64,000 bases of DNA from Diploptera punctata (GCA_030220185.1 JASPKZ010004202.1:4026001-4090000), one strand, 5' to 3'. Counted from the stretch's first letter, positions 32,601-44,215 are shown. Numbers and translations are program-made. Notes: a model not told the origin generated them from the sequence alone.

Positions 32601-33030
32601 AAAACCGATACAACCTCAACGGAACACATCATGAATCTTATAAAAGTTGAAAAAGGATTCTGCCAGAAACAAAAAATGGGAATGCCTAATAAAACATACT
32701 GATATACCGAACATACCAAGAAAAACAGAAGTAGCACATTTTAGGGTGACAACGGGCCACGACTGCCTGGCAAAACACCTTCACAAAATCAATGTTCTAC
32801 CTTCACCGAAATGCATTTTATGCAAACACCCAGATGAAGAAATGGACGAAGGTCATCTGAACAACTGTATCGCTGTCAAACATGAATATTCTAAGACTTC
32901 AAAGTATTGGAGAGCAAGATGCAGCACATTAGACAACAACATAAAAATGATTCTTGCATATTCAGTCAAAAAAATTATGCAAATCCTCCTTTTCTATATT
33001 CAACCTGTATAAAAAAGAGGTTTTTCCCTA
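32601..33030 (+). pseudogene. LINE C-terminal zinc-binding end
   Basis: Frame 32647-33012: VAHFRVTTGHDCLAKHLHKI, then PSPKCILCKHPDEEMDEGHL and NNCIAV. The TGHxxLxxHLxxI plus CxLC...HxxxxC arrangement is the C-terminus of LINE pol proteins that carry RNase H (I/R1/LOA-type groups). It is truncated upstream at the Penelope fragment. Confidence 0.75.
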
Positions 33031-33034
33031 TTAA

Positions 33035-33362
33035 AAAAACTCCAAGGCCTAGAAGGTCCTTGGCCTACAATCCGGCTGCTGGCCTTACATCCATATGTCT
33101 TGTTCACAGAGGTAGAAGATCATCTAGCCAGTGTAGGGGTGAGATGTGGTCAGCATGTCGGGTCTCCCGGCCGTTATAGCTGGTCTTCTCAACCTAGAGC
33201 CGCTACTTATTGTAGCTACCCAAATGCCTCACGAGTTGGGTGGGCATCGGCCCCATACTAGCTGAAATTCCATGAGAAAATTTCTTCCCTCATGAGGATA
33301 CGAACCAGCGCAACTCTACAACAAGGCTTCTTGTCTTAACCACTCGGCTATGGCGCAGGACG
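33035..33362 (-). mobile_element. SINE-C
   Basis: Head at the right (complement of GTTAAGACAAGAAGCC), body with GGCTGCTGGCC and CGTTATAGCTGGT, 3' end at the left (AGGCCTAGAAGG). Somewhat diverged from the 19231 copy. Confidence 0.82.
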
Positions 33363-33811
33363 TTTGTCCCCAATTTAATTTCACAAAATTTTATATTCAA
33401 GAGTTTTGACTCTCGTAATAAATTCCTCGTGGTAGAAAAAATAGCTGGATGTGTCTTTTTACAGTTGTAAAGGAATTCGATAGCTTCCACACTGTCAGCG
33501 TTTTAAAAGTAGCGGCGGTTCTTCATCAGAAGAAGGGCAGTAAATGCATCAAGATGTTTATAAAGTCTGCGAGGGCTTTTGACATGGCTTCACTTTTATT
33601 CCGGGGAATTGAATGAAGAGCTATAGGCCTAGTTAAATCCTCCCTACTTGAGAAGGGTCTTTCCCCAGCCGCATGAAATTTACATGTGAACACTCTTGTT
33701 TTCTGCTCAAAACGGATGACTCTAAGACACCGGCATTTTGTAACAAATCTCTGAGACGTCACTAAGAATTTATTTTACACTACTTCGAGTTTTCATAGTT
33801 CGATATTCAAC
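33363..33811. other. Unassigned sequence
   Basis: Antisense frames (33490-33290, 33762-33526) have no recognisable motif. Confidence 0.45.
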
Positions 33812-34412
33812 TAACTAACTCACTAGCACTATCGAACCCATAGATTCATGGCAAGTCGTACATAAACTCTCCACACATCCCTATCCTGTGCTAATGTTTT
33901 CCAATCGTCCCCTGTATAATCTACTTCCCTCAAATCATGTTACTCTTATTCATCCACCTCATTCTTGGGCTACCAACTGGGCGTTTTTCCCTCTGATATT
34001 GCTACAAGAAGTTTCCATGTCTTTCTTTCGTTCCCCATTCGTGCAACATGTCCTGCCCATCGCTGTTTACGAGTCTTAAGTGATCTTATTATATGTGGTT
34101 TCCTATAAAGATCACTGTTTACATGGTCTTCTCCGTTCGCCTGTCTGTTCATCTCTCTTTGGTCCAAAATTTTCCTGAGAAATTTATTCTCAAATATTCG
34201 CAATCTTCTTTCCTCCCTTAAAGTAAGAGTCCATGTTTCGCACCCATATAATATAACTGGTAGAATAACATGTTTATATATTTTCAGTTTAACGTTTTTT
34301 TTAGACAAGTTGGGAAGACAAGAGCCCTGTAATGCATAATATCATACATTTCCAGAATTCTGCCTATGTCTAATTTCTTTGTGCATTTTATTACTATTTG
34401 TAATTATTGTTC
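33812..34412 (-). pseudogene. RTEa LINE, diverged
   Basis: Antisense frame 34308-33970: KNVKLKIYKHVILPVILYGC, LREERRLRIFENKFLRKIL, QRWAGHVARMGNERKTWKLL. It is cut on its 5' side at 34412, exactly where the 3' tail of a second RTEa copy begins. Confidence 0.83.
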
Positions 34413-35248
34413 CTAACTAACTCACTGGCACTATCGAACCCGGAGGTTCATGGCCGCGCGGACATAAGCTTTGTATACATCCCTATACTGAGCTAATGTT
34501 CTCCAATCATTCCCTGTATAATCTACTTCCCTCAAATCATAGTTAATGTTATTCTCCCACCTCATTCTTGGTCTACCAACTGGACGTTTTCCCTCTAGTT
34601 TTCCTACAAGAAGCTTCCATGCATGTCTTTCATTCCCCATTTGTGCCACATGTCCTGCCCATCACAGTTTACGAGACTTAACTGCTCTTATTATATCTGG
34701 CTTCCTATAAAGACCATGTAGTTCACTGTTACTAAGTCTTCTCCATTCACCTGTCTGTTCATCTCTCTTTGGTCCAAACATTTTTCTAAGAACTTTATTC
34801 TCAAATACTCATAATCTCCTTTCCTCCCTTAAAGTGAAAGTCCATGTTTCACATCCATATAATATAATTGGTAGATTAATAGTTTTATATATTTTCAGTT
34901 TAACGTTTTTTTTATAGGAGTTGGGAAGTCAATAGTCTCTATAATGCATAATAACACACATTTCCAGAATTGAGCCTATGTTTAATTTCTCTGTGTATCT
35001 CATTCCTATTTGTGATTATTGTTCCTAGGTATTTGAATTCAGCCACTTCCTCAAAATTTCCCTCATTTGTCATTCATTATCTGTCCATTTCCATTATATA
35101 ATGTATTTTCTATGTGTGACCATATATTTAGTTTTATTGATATTTACTTCCAGTCCCAATTTCTTAGTATTATACTCAATAGTGTGTGTGTGTATGTGTT
35201 GCCTTTAGTATCTCCTCGCTATTGCCCAATAGTACTACATCATCATAA
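34413..35248 (-). pseudogene. RTEa LINE, second copy abutting the first
   Basis: 3' end at 34413 (TAACTCACTGGCAC), C-terminal frame 34649-34431, then further RT pieces to LLAIARRY (about 35235). The LINE resumes as AACATAAACTAACAC after MITE-H copy C (about 35873-35888). Confidence 0.85.
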
Positions 35249-35873
35249 GTAATGCAACGAGTGATTTCCAAATTATCGATAAATTCACGACTCACGAAGT
35301 GAGGAGTGAATTTATCTAGAGAATTTGGAAATCAAAAGTGGCATTTGTTAGGAGTATTTAACGAATAAAATTAAGTTGTTTACTCACAAATCATTGTTTA
35401 ACTATAGTTATTTTAAAATATTTATGTATATAATGTAAACGGCGATGTTTGAAAACAAATCAGAAATGTGAGGTCATGTTCATTCACTGCTGCTTGATCA
35501 TATTATTTATTGCCAAATAAGATCGCAATATTGTAAGAGTGCATCCAAGTGGAGAAATAATTAAACATGTCAAACTATATATCATAATCAACATTATGGG
35601 TTTTTCATTTATTTTTTTAGTAAACAACTCAGTAAAAAGAAGGAATATTTTCATTATTCAATGTATTTGTTGGAGAAAAATGATGATTTGACCTGTTCAG
35701 AACATTAAAAAGGAGGAGCTTTCTTTATCACAAAGCAGGAGCTGATAAATAGAAATCGATAAAGAGCAAGGTGAAACACGACTGTCATTGGTTGTAAAAC
35801 AAAATTCATTGAAACGTGATTGGTCATTGACTAGCATTTGTGGCATGAGTTAAATAGTCAACATAAACTAACA
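35249..35873 (+). mobile_element. MITE-H, copy C, inserted in RTEa
   Basis: Starts ATAAGTAATGCAACGAGTG, has the same ~105-bp fold-back, and ends GGCATGAGTTAAATAGT. The LINE words TACTACATCATCA and CATAAACTAACA lie on either side. Confidence 0.82.
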
Positions 35874-35889
35874 CATTTAAATAACTGCC

Positions 35890-36294
35890 TCCAGAAATTA
35901 GTTGTTTGCCAATTTAAGGGTTAAGGACATGTTAGTAGGTACAGTCAGTGGTGTATATCAATAAATGGAAAGAACATGGGTCGGATAAAGCGGACACACG
36001 TGTGTTTTCACGGAACTGTACCCGGAGTCATGGGTCTCATATTCACTTCATAATTAGCTCCGGGATTGCGGTTTCCTGTACCTTGTCAGCGGATACGTAG
36101 GGATGGGGTCGAGGGAGACGGAGTACCATTCAAGATATTGATTTGCAATAAATCAAGATTCTATGTGTGTCGTGCTGATGCCTTATTATAACCATGTACA
36201 TCAGCCCCTTCCTCATCCTGACTTTCGTCAGCCTCCTTGTGCTGTCAAATGTAACCATCCCTCTTCCTTCTCTAACGCTGTTAATGCTCGTTTT
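35890..36294. other. Unassigned sequence
   Basis: Nothing recognised. Confidence 0.5.
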
Positions 36295-37075
36295 TTCAGC
36301 GTGTTTAACGTCTTCTTCTTCTTCTTCTTCTTCTTCTTCTAGTTACTGCTTCTTTCAGCGTATTTAACATCTTCTTCTTCTTCTTCTTCTTGTTACTGCT
36401 TCTTTCAGTGTTTATTTAAACATCTTCTTCTTCTTCTTCTTCTTGTTACGGCTTCTCTTCAGTGTATTTGAACGTCTTCTTCAATTACTTCTTTTTAAGT
36501 GTATTTAAAGTCGTATTCTTCCAATTAACTTATTCTTTCAGTGTATGTATTGTATTTAAAGTCTTCTTCTTCCAATTACTTCTTCTTTCAGCGTATTTAA
36601 CGTCTTCTTCTTCTTCTTCTTGTTACTGCTTCTTTCAGTGTATTTAACGTCTTCTTCTTCCAATTACTTCTTCTTTCAGCGTATTTAACGTCTTCTTCTT
36701 CTTCTTCTAGTTATTGCTTCTTTCAGCGTGTTTAACGTCTTCTTCTTCTTCTTCTTCTTCTAGTTACTGCTTCTTTCAGCGTATTTAACATCTTCTTCTT
36801 CTTCTTCTTCTTGTTACTGCTTCTTTCAGTGTATTTAACGTCTTCTTCCAATTACTTCTTCTTTCAGTGTATTTAAAGTCTTCTTCTTCCAATTACTTCT
36901 TCTTTCAGCGTATTTAACGTCTTCTTCTTCTTCTTCTTGTTACTGCTTCTTTCAGTGTATTTAACGTCTTCTTCTTCCAATTACTTCTTCTTTCAGCGTA
37001 TTTAACGTCTTCTTCTTCTTCTTCTAGTTATTGCTTCTTTCAGCGTATTTAACGTCTTCTTCTTCTTCTAGTAGG
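36295..37075 (+). repeat. Pyrimidine-rich minisatellite of about 45-bp units
   Basis: Roughly 17 units of the form GTATTTAACGTCTTCTTCTT, (CTT)n, then TTACTGCTTCTTTCAG or CCAATTACTTCTTCTTTCAG. (CTT)n length varies between units. A higher-order period of about 317 bp is visible (blocks beginning at 36591 and 36908). Each unit ends with a pyrimidine tract and CAG, like a 3' splice site in the sense of the CARP gene. Confidence 0.88.
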
Positions 37076-37183
37076 CGATACATCTTCAGTGAAGTTTTGT
37101 CTTCTCAACTATTTTTCTCCATTTAGATCTATTCTGGATACAGAATGGCCAAGTTTTAATTTTCATTTCTGTTATATATTTTA

Positions 37184-37575
37184 TCGGCCGCGGTGGACTA
37201 GTGGTTATGCTCCTAGCCTCTTGTTCCGAGGGTCGCGGGTTCAAACCCTGCCGGGGTAGATTGATTTTTTTAGGATGGAAAAATCCAAGGAGCAAGTCCT
37301 CCTGGAGGGACTTTAAGCCGTGGGTCCCGAGTCTGAAGATTTTCAGGCTCGTAACAGATCCTTAAGCCTAAATGAAAAGGCCTCAAGCAAAATGTACCTA
37401 ATTTTCCCGTCCTAGTACTACCTTGTTTTCCTAGATGTCAGCATGAGGCGGAACGCTGACCACGGACCACTCAAATGACATCTATACGAAAACAAGTGTA
37501 AATAAATTAGTCTGGTTCAAATTTTTTCCTGTAGGGGGAGAGCGCCTAAATCTCTGTTAAGGGAAACATGGGTTA
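37184..37575 (+). mobile_element. SINE-B, full length
   Basis: Head CGCGGTGGACTAGTGG with B-box GGTTCAAACCC, body, and 3' block GGGAAACATGG. It is followed by an ATT microsatellite. Confidence 0.86.
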
Positions 37576-37589
37576 CAAGACACAAGACA

Positions 37590-37595
37590 AGATTA

Positions 37596-37626
<31 letters not shown>

Positions 37627-37800
37627 CATAATTATTATTGTTAATATTATTATTATTATTATTATTGATATTGTTATTATTATTATAATCATAATTATTA
37701 TTGTTAATACTATTGTTATTATTATTATTATCATTATTGTTATTATTATTATCATAACTATTATTGTTAATATTATTGTTATTATTATCATTATTGTTGT
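37590..37800 (+). repeat. Imperfect (ATT)n microsatellite
   Basis: Interrupted ATT/GTT array between a SINE-B 3' end and an RTEa piece. The open frames across it (isoleucine-rich) are artefacts of the repeat. Confidence 0.92.
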
Positions 37801-38112
37801 TCTCCTACATGGTCTTTATAGGAAGCCAGATGTAATAAGAACAGTTAAGTCTCGTAGACTGCGATGGGCAGGACATGTTGCACGTATGGGGAATGAAAGA
37901 CGTGCCTGGAAACTTCTTGTAGGAAAGCTAGAAGGAAAACGCCCAGTTGGTAGACCAAGAATGAGGTGGGAGAACAACATTACCTATGATTTGAGGGAAG
38001 TAGATTATACAGGGAATGATTGGAAAGTATTAGCTCAGGATAGGGATGTATGGAGAGCTTATGTCCGCGCGGCCATGAACCTATGGGTTCAATAATGCCA
38101 GTGAGTAAGTAT
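37801..38112 (+). pseudogene. RTEa LINE, last ~95 codons
   Basis: Clean reading LHGLYRKPDVIRTVKSRRLR to AMNLWVQ and the GTGAGTAAG end, fused in frame to the upstream ATT array. Confidence 0.87.
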
Positions 38113-38117
38113 CATTA

Positions 38118-38535
38118 TTGTTGTTGTTATTATTATTGTTATTATTATTATCTTCTTCTTCTTCCTTCCAAGTATTAGACCAAGGCCTGTTACGATCCTA
38201 TAGAAAATTTTCCCGTATGGGAAATTCTCGTATAAGACTTGAAAGCATAATAATAGTCCCTTCGATTGGTTGCTGGCCAAAGGAAGGCAAGACCAGTGAT
38301 GGGCTACCATCTTATAGCCTCTGGTCAGGCTTTTCTGGAGAAGAAAAGAAAATAAAGGAAAGAAGAAATGGAAAAAGGAAGGACTCCCTAGCCCTCGGAT
38401 GCCCTAATAGCATTGGGGTCGAAAAAACAAGAGTTAACCAAGAGAGGTTAGATAGTAAAGTTAAAAGAGTGCAAAACACAAGTAAGTGGAAGAAATGTTT
38501 TGCTCAGCTTGGGAACCTTGTGGTCGCCATCCACA
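38118..38535. repeat. REP-2 dispersed repeat with a LINE 3' tail
   Basis: Homologous in inverse orientation to 63560-63972: GCCTCTGGTCAGGCTTTTCT, CCTAGCCCTCGGATGCCC and TTAACCAAGAGAGGTTAGAT are shared. At its left edge CTTCTTCTTCTTCC plus CCAAGGCCTGTTACGATCC is a LINE 3' end in antisense. No protein is recognised in the 143-codon frame. Confidence 0.7.
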
Positions 38536-38667
38536 TATCCCCTAGATGAGGACCCCTGAGGAAGTTATTATTATTATTATTACATGATGTATTTCCGTCC
38601 TTTTTGTAACCTAGTTTATTATTTATCATATATTACTCATGTTTAGTCATAGTATATGTCCTACTAC

Positions 38668-38767
<100 letters not shown>

Positions 38768-39214
38768 GAGACTAATCACGTGCCATAAAGTGCACTACTG
38801 GCAAAATTAATTTACCAAGTAAGTAATGTTAGATTTTCGTATTCCGTTGCACAAACAAATGAAATATACGGTACTTTAATTCTCGCTGTATATCGCCAGA
38901 TGATGTAAAAACAAAAACTCATAACCATGGCAGGATTAAAAAAAAAAACTATTATGAGAAGAATGTATAAGCATATGTTACCATTAGAGAAGAAAGTTTT
39001 AATGAACCCTATGTATTGTCATTGCTGTGAGCTACAAAACTGAACTCTACGTTAAAGGTCGCCATTGTGAACTCTTACAAGTATCTTATTAAAGAGAACT
39101 ACCTCATCTCCCCAGGGATACGCGCCACGTATCAATTTCCATCCCATATTTCATTCAATTTACTGCTCCCTCAGTATCTATCGTTTAGTAAAATTTATAG
39201 AAGTATCTAAATAC
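38768..39214. other. Unassigned sequence
   Basis: Nothing recognised. Confidence 0.5.
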
Positions 39215-39572
39215 AAAAACAGATGAACAGACAGGTGAATGGAGAAAACTTCATAACAGTGAACTACATGGTCTTTATAGGAAGCCAGATATAATGAGAA
39301 CAGTTAAGTCTCGTAGACTGCGATGGGCAGGACATGTGGCACGAATGGGGAATGAAAGACATACATGGAAGCTTCTTGTAGGAAAACCAGAGGGAAAACG
39401 CCCAGTTGGTAGACCACGAATGAGGTGGGAGAATAACATTAACTATGATTTGAGGGAAGTAGATTATACACGGAATGATTGGAAAGCATTAGCTCAGGAT
39501 AGAGATGTATGGAGAGCTTATGTCCGCGCGGCCATGAACCTACGGGTTCGGTAGTGCTAGTGAGTTAGTTAG
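39215..39572 (+). pseudogene. RTEa LINE, last ~110 codons
   Basis: Starts at DEQTGEW; clean frame to AMNLRVR (39294-39554) and a (GTTA)n tail at 39560-39575. Confidence 0.87.
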
Positions 39573-40144
39573 TTATTTGAATCGATTTACTTCTACAGAA
39601 AAGGCATGTGACAAGAGTTATGAGTATTTACGCACGGCCTAGTGGATAAAACCAAATGTTTCTAGAATATACTGTACATGTTTGCATTCTGAATGTGAGC
39701 CGAATGAATTGTTATTGATATTGTTAGAATACAAGATGATGAATTGGTAAATATGAGCCGAGAGGGGAAATGGACACTCCCCACTCCTGTTCTGCGTAAA
39801 TTGTTTCCTGTGAAGTTACATTCCAGCAATTGCACTATATAGTTTCTCTTCTCTCTCGCTACCTTTCAGCCAAATTCTATCTCGCAATCCAAGTTGCAGT
39901 AGTTGCACAAACAAATCCCCTAGTGAAGTGCATTTCTGCACTGTATACATTTACATGTTTACACAACATAAACCGTCTGTTCAAAACACTCAATTTTCGT
40001 GGTTACAAACAACGTTTTTTCAGACTCAATTGTAGCTTCAAGAATCTCTAAGTTTCACTACAAAATAATCAACATTTTCTTTTCTACGAAGTTATACTAA
40101 TTGTAATTAAGTTTAGGTGATATAAAAGTATTTATTTTATTTTA
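39573..40144. other. Unassigned sequence
   Basis: A 73-codon frame (39830-40051) has no known motif. Confidence 0.45.
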
Positions 40145-40525
40145 TAAAACAATGGCTCTTCCAACTCTACTTTACGGTTCTGAAACCTGGACTCTTACTA
40201 CAGGTAAATTAAATAGGATAGTAGCTGCAGAAATGAAGTTATTAAGACCTTTAGCGGGTTATGCTTTATGATCACATACGTAATGAAGCTCTCAACACAC
40301 CAGCAATAACTGAAATCATTCAAAAATATCAAAATAAATGGCATGAACACCTTCTGAGAATGCCAAACAATAGACTACCTCTGCAGCTATTGAACTACAG
40401 ACCCACAGGGCGAAGAGACCCAGGAAGACCTAAGAAGAGATGGAGGGATCAATTTCTTTCCTGAAGCGGAACAGGCCAGTGGTCTAATCCATGACTGCCA
40501 TTGATGATGATGATGATGAAAACTA
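40145..40525 (+). pseudogene. LINE-b-like C-terminal end with GAT tail
   Basis: TMALPTLLYGSETWTLTTGK, IVAAEMKLLRPLAGY, then after a short deletion DHIRNEALNTPAITEII and HLLRMPNNRLPLQLLNYRP, GRPKKRWRDQF. Ends in (GAT)n, 40505-40519. Confidence 0.8.
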
Positions 40526-40614
40526 TTCTTCAAAGAGTTGGATAATCGAAGTATTACCAGTATATGCGTGCGTGCGTGCGTGTGTGTGTAGGGCCTATGT
40601 ATATCCGGGTGCTG
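40526..40614. repeat. Short GTGC/GT microsatellite
   Basis: GCGTGCGTGCGTGCGTGTGTGTG at about 40565-40587; otherwise nothing. Confidence 0.6.
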
Positions 40615-41314
40615 ATAGGTTTCTCTGAAATATTAATAATAATGATTTAATACTAGAGGAAAATTTAGGGACAATTAAATACACTGAAGAATATAAGTAT
40701 TTGGGAATTAAAATTACTAAAGATGGAAAACAAGAAACAGAGATAAGAAACAGGATCAATATAGGAAAGTATGCTATATCTGCCCTAAATGGAATAGTAT
40801 GGCACAAACATATCTTCAAAGAAACAAAAAAAAAATATTTTTAATACAATAATCAGAAGCATTATTACCTATGGAGCTGATGTGTGGGCTTTAAATGCAC
40901 AAATGAAAAAAAAATTACTCGCCACTGAAATGGACTACTGGAGACGTGCTGCAAGAATATCCAGGAAGGATAAAATCAGAAATTCATATATAAAAGAAAA
41001 AATGCAGGTACAATATTCAATATTAGATTTTATAAAGAAGAAACAATTAAATTGGTACGGACACATTAGAAGGATGGAAGAAGGAAGACTACCTAAGATA
41101 ATCATGGATTGGGAACCACAGGGAAGGAAAAAGAAGGGTAGATCAAATATTACGTGGATTCAGGAAATCAATGAAACTAAGAGGGAATGGGAAATAGAAG
41201 AAGATATATGGATGAACAGACAAGAATGGAAAAATGTGTTGAAACAAATGTGTAGTTAACTGTGAACATGGGTACCGGAAAAATGTATATTCATTGTAAA
41301 AGCCGGAATAATAA

Positions 41315-41367
<53 letters not shown>
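40615..41367 (+). pseudogene. LINE-e, C-terminal part with AAT tail
   Basis: Reading NTEEYKYLGIKITKDGKQET-like region, AIIRSIITYGADVWALNAQM, then frame 40882-41259: LLATEMDYWRRAARISRKDK, IKKKQLNWYGHIRRMEEGRL, WEIEEDIWMNRQEW, KQMCS. The 3' UTR is short (GTACCGGAAAAATGTATATTC) and the tail is (AAT)n, 41310-41367. Sister copies: 57450-58000 and 61541-62330. Confidence 0.83.
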
Positions 41368-41369
<2 letters not shown>

Positions 41370-41985
41370 GGAAGCAGCATTTCGGCTTACTCACAACACT
41401 TATAATAAAAAATGCATATCTTTACATACGAAATTACGACACTATAACACTGTAATTAAACCAGAGTGCCTCTATGGAGCAGAAACATTAATTTTGAACA
41501 AAAAAAGATATCGAAAATATAGAGAAAAAAGAATGCAAAATTATAAGAAAAGTTTAGGTCCACAAGTCATAGGTGAAGCATTTAGACTCAGAAGTAAAAA
41601 GGAAATAAAAATATATACAGACATTCATAATGATATTAGAAAACGAAGGTTAAAATTTTATGGCCAATTTAAACGAATGAACTCAAATAGGCTTACAAAA
41701 CAGATAATGAAATTCTACGAAAACAGAAGTAAAAGCTCCAGTGGATTGATGAAGTCTTAAAATTGGCAGGAATTACTAAAGAAGATATCCCAAACAGAGA
41801 CATATTTAGAATTAAGGTGAATAAGTGGCAAGTTGACCAAGAGGACAAACCGAAGAAAAAAAAATGGAACAATTTGCACAGATGATAGAAAACAAGCTCA
41901 TAGCAAAAGAATTAAAGACATTTGGGCTTAAAGGAAACGCCTCTATGTACTTTGCGTAGTCCCACATGGGCTCATCCGTAATAAA

Positions 41986-42039
<54 letters not shown>

Positions 42040-42040
42040 C
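41368..42040 (+). pseudogene. LINE-f, C-terminal part with AAT tail
   Basis: Frame 41368-41760: MEAAFRLTHNTYNKKCISLH, VIKPECLYGAETLILNKKR, RRLKFYGQFKRMNSNRLTKQ. Later pieces, with ITKEDIPNRDIFRIKVNKW, run to 41980. The tail is (AAT)n, 41982-42040. A longer copy is at 54660-55790; fragments at 58081-58400 and 61381-61475. Confidence 0.8.
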
Positions 42041-42260
42041 AGAGATATACTAGATTGAAGTTTTATAAAACATTGGCAGTTCCTACATTACTTTATGGGA
42101 ATGAAACTCGGGTAATGACCAAACAATTGCGAAGTAGAATACAAAGCGTAGAAATGAACTTCCTTAGAAATTTAATAATGATCCAATATGGCGACAATTG
42201 TACCACATTCGCTAATATTACGCCCTGAATTTTGAAAACTTCAACATGAATCCAATCCCG
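42041..42260 (+). pseudogene. LINE-b-like fragment
   Basis: RLKFYKTLAVPTLLYGNETR then SVEMNFLRN; it ends at about 42180 and is followed by unassigned sequence. Confidence 0.65.
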
Positions 42261-42385
42261 GGATACTCTTACTCACTGTACTATCATAAGTTTATGGTCG
42301 CGCGGACATAACCTCTCCATACATCCCTATCCTGCGATAATGTTTCCTAATCATTCCCTGTATAATCTACTTTCCTCAAATCATA

Positions 42386-42691
42386 AAGTGAAAGTAAAGT
42401 GATCCCACAACAAGCCCGAAGGCCCTTGGGGTAGTAGGAGGTTAAGGCTCCCACTTTTTCTAGACAATCGGCACTTTATGTCAGCCGTGTTGTCAGCCCT
42501 GCGTGACGGCCGACTTTACCCCAGAACAAGCGTCTGGTACTCATTTCAGTTAGAGGCTGAGTCGACCCCAGGGCCATAGTGCCGCCAGAGGGTTTGGGTC
42601 AGTTTAAAAATCCTGACCCCAACAGGACTTGAACCCTCGACCCTCCGGCTTGTAGCTCAGTGCCTTAACCACTACGCTACGGCGTGCCCCC
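42386..42691 (-). mobile_element. SINE-A inserted in RTEa, with 14-bp TSD
   Basis: Antisense full-length SINE-A flanked by TTCCTCAAATCATA at 42372-42385 and 42692-42705. Confidence 0.9.
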
Positions 42692-42952
42692 TTCCTCAAA
42701 TCATACTTAATGATATTCTCCCACCCCATTCTTGGTCTACCACCTGGGCGTTTTCCCTCTAGTTTTCCTACAAGAAGCTTCCATGCACGTCTTTCATTAC
42801 CCATTCGTGCCACATGTCCTGCCCATCTCAGTCTACGAGACTTAACTGTTCTTATTATACCTGGCTTCCTATAAAGACCATGTAGTTCATTGTTATGTAG
42901 TCTTCTCCATTCACCTATCTGTTCATCCCTCTCTGGTCCAAAAATTTTCCTC

Positions 42953-43260
42953 CTTCTTCTTCTTCACTTCACGGGCTAGGCAAATTGCCTGTTCCGCCTC
43001 ACAGTTGTTCTGTCCATCTTTTCACTGGTCCTCTTACATTCCTTGAACCTCTTGGCTTGTAGTTGAATGTTGCTCTGGGTAATCTTGTTACATTCATTCT
43101 TTCCACATGTGTAAACCATTTCTCTCTATATTCTCTGATTTTTTCATTCAATGGATATATAACTCTGTTGTTATATCTTCATTCCTTATCCGATCCAATC
43201 TTGTGCAGCCTTTTGTTCTTCTAAGGAAGTTAATTTCTGCGCTTTATATTCTACTTTGCA
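42953..43260 (-). pseudogene. LINE-b 3' end inserted in RTEa
   Basis: Left end CTTCTTCTTCTTC is the GAA tail, followed by antisense KEAEQAI-type end and the GRRTSEKMDRT / ENIRKKWFTHVERM region. RTEa sequence GGTCCAAAAATTTTCCT (left) and GGTCAAACATTTTCCTAAG (right) is repeated across the insert, consistent with a ~16-bp diverged TSD. Confidence 0.72.
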
Positions 43261-43345
43261 ATTTTTTGGTCAAACATTTTCCTAAGAACTTTATCCTCAA
43301 ATACTCGTAATTTCCTTTCCTCCCTTAAAGTAAGAGTTCATATTT

Positions 43346-43804
43346 CGCTTCTTAAAGGTATTCTGCAGTATAATATATTAAGGCGGCAATACTTTAAACA
43401 TTAGTACTGTGAGCCCGATCTTCCCTGGAATCCACACTACTGATTTCTTTTCATCTTCACTTTTCTATTCATACGCAATGCCTTAAAGCCTGGAGTCGTT
43501 TTAACCGTGGTATAAAAACTCTCCCTATCTGACATTATATCAAGGAAATCTGTGTGAAAAGGACTGTGTGGGAGTGGGGGAGAGTGAATCAAGATGTGAG
43601 GGGGATGCGCTTCCTCCTCAATATTACAGAAATCTCCTTGAGCCCATCTTATTGGACCACGTCTTCATATCGAGGCTTGATCAACCCACCAACACCACAC
43701 ACGCATTTCTACTTCCTTTATTTAAATGGAAAATATTTTCACTTGCAAAAAAATCACCACTGGCACTTATGTTTGCTTATGATGTTTTCATAATGTACAA
43801 CTAA
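43346..43804. other. Unassigned sequence
   Basis: Overlapping 78-79 codon frames in two registers have no known motif. Confidence 0.45.
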
Positions 43805-44215
43805 CTACCTAGCACTGTGGAACCCGTAGGTTCAAGGCCGAGCGGAGGCATAAGCTCTCCATATATCCCTATCCTGAGCTAATGTTTTCCAATCAATTCC
43901 TGTATAATCTACTTCCCTCAAATCATAGTTAATGTTATTCTCCTACCTCATTCTTGGTCTACCAACTGGGCGTTTCTCCTCTGGTTTTCCTACTAGAACT
44001 TCCCATGCACATCTTTCATTCCCAATTCGTGCCACATGTCCTGCCCATCGCAGTCTATGAGACTTAACTCTTCTTATTATATCTGGCTTCCTATAAAGAC
44101 CATGTAGTGTTCTCCATTCACCTTTCTGTTCATATCTCTTTGGTCCAAAATGTTTGCTAACAACTTTATTCTCAAATACTCGTAATCTCCTTTCCTCCTT
44201 TAAGCTGTAGAATAA
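43805..44215 (-). pseudogene. RTEa LINE, C-terminal part
   Basis: Antisense LKEERRLRVFENKVVSKHFG, LRWAGHVARIGNERCAWEVL; 3' end at about 43805 with indels. Confidence 0.83.

Larger units (their letters stand above)
42262..43345 (-). pseudogene. RTEa LINE carrying two insertions
   Basis: Antisense RTEa in three pieces: 42262-42385 (3' end, decayed), 42692-42952 (MARMGNERRAWKLLVGKLEG) and 43261-43345 (KVLRKMF...LREE). The gaps hold a SINE-A and a LINE-b fragment. Confidence 0.83.

Noticed and set aside
36295..37075. CRISPR-like array
   Set aside because: Units are contiguous variants of one another with no unique spacers, and the context is an insect intron; it is a minisatellite.
37568..38095. 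A 175-codon open frame with an isoleucine-rich N-terminus
   Set aside because: The first half is an ATT microsatellite, the second an RTEa C-terminus; the fusion is accidental.
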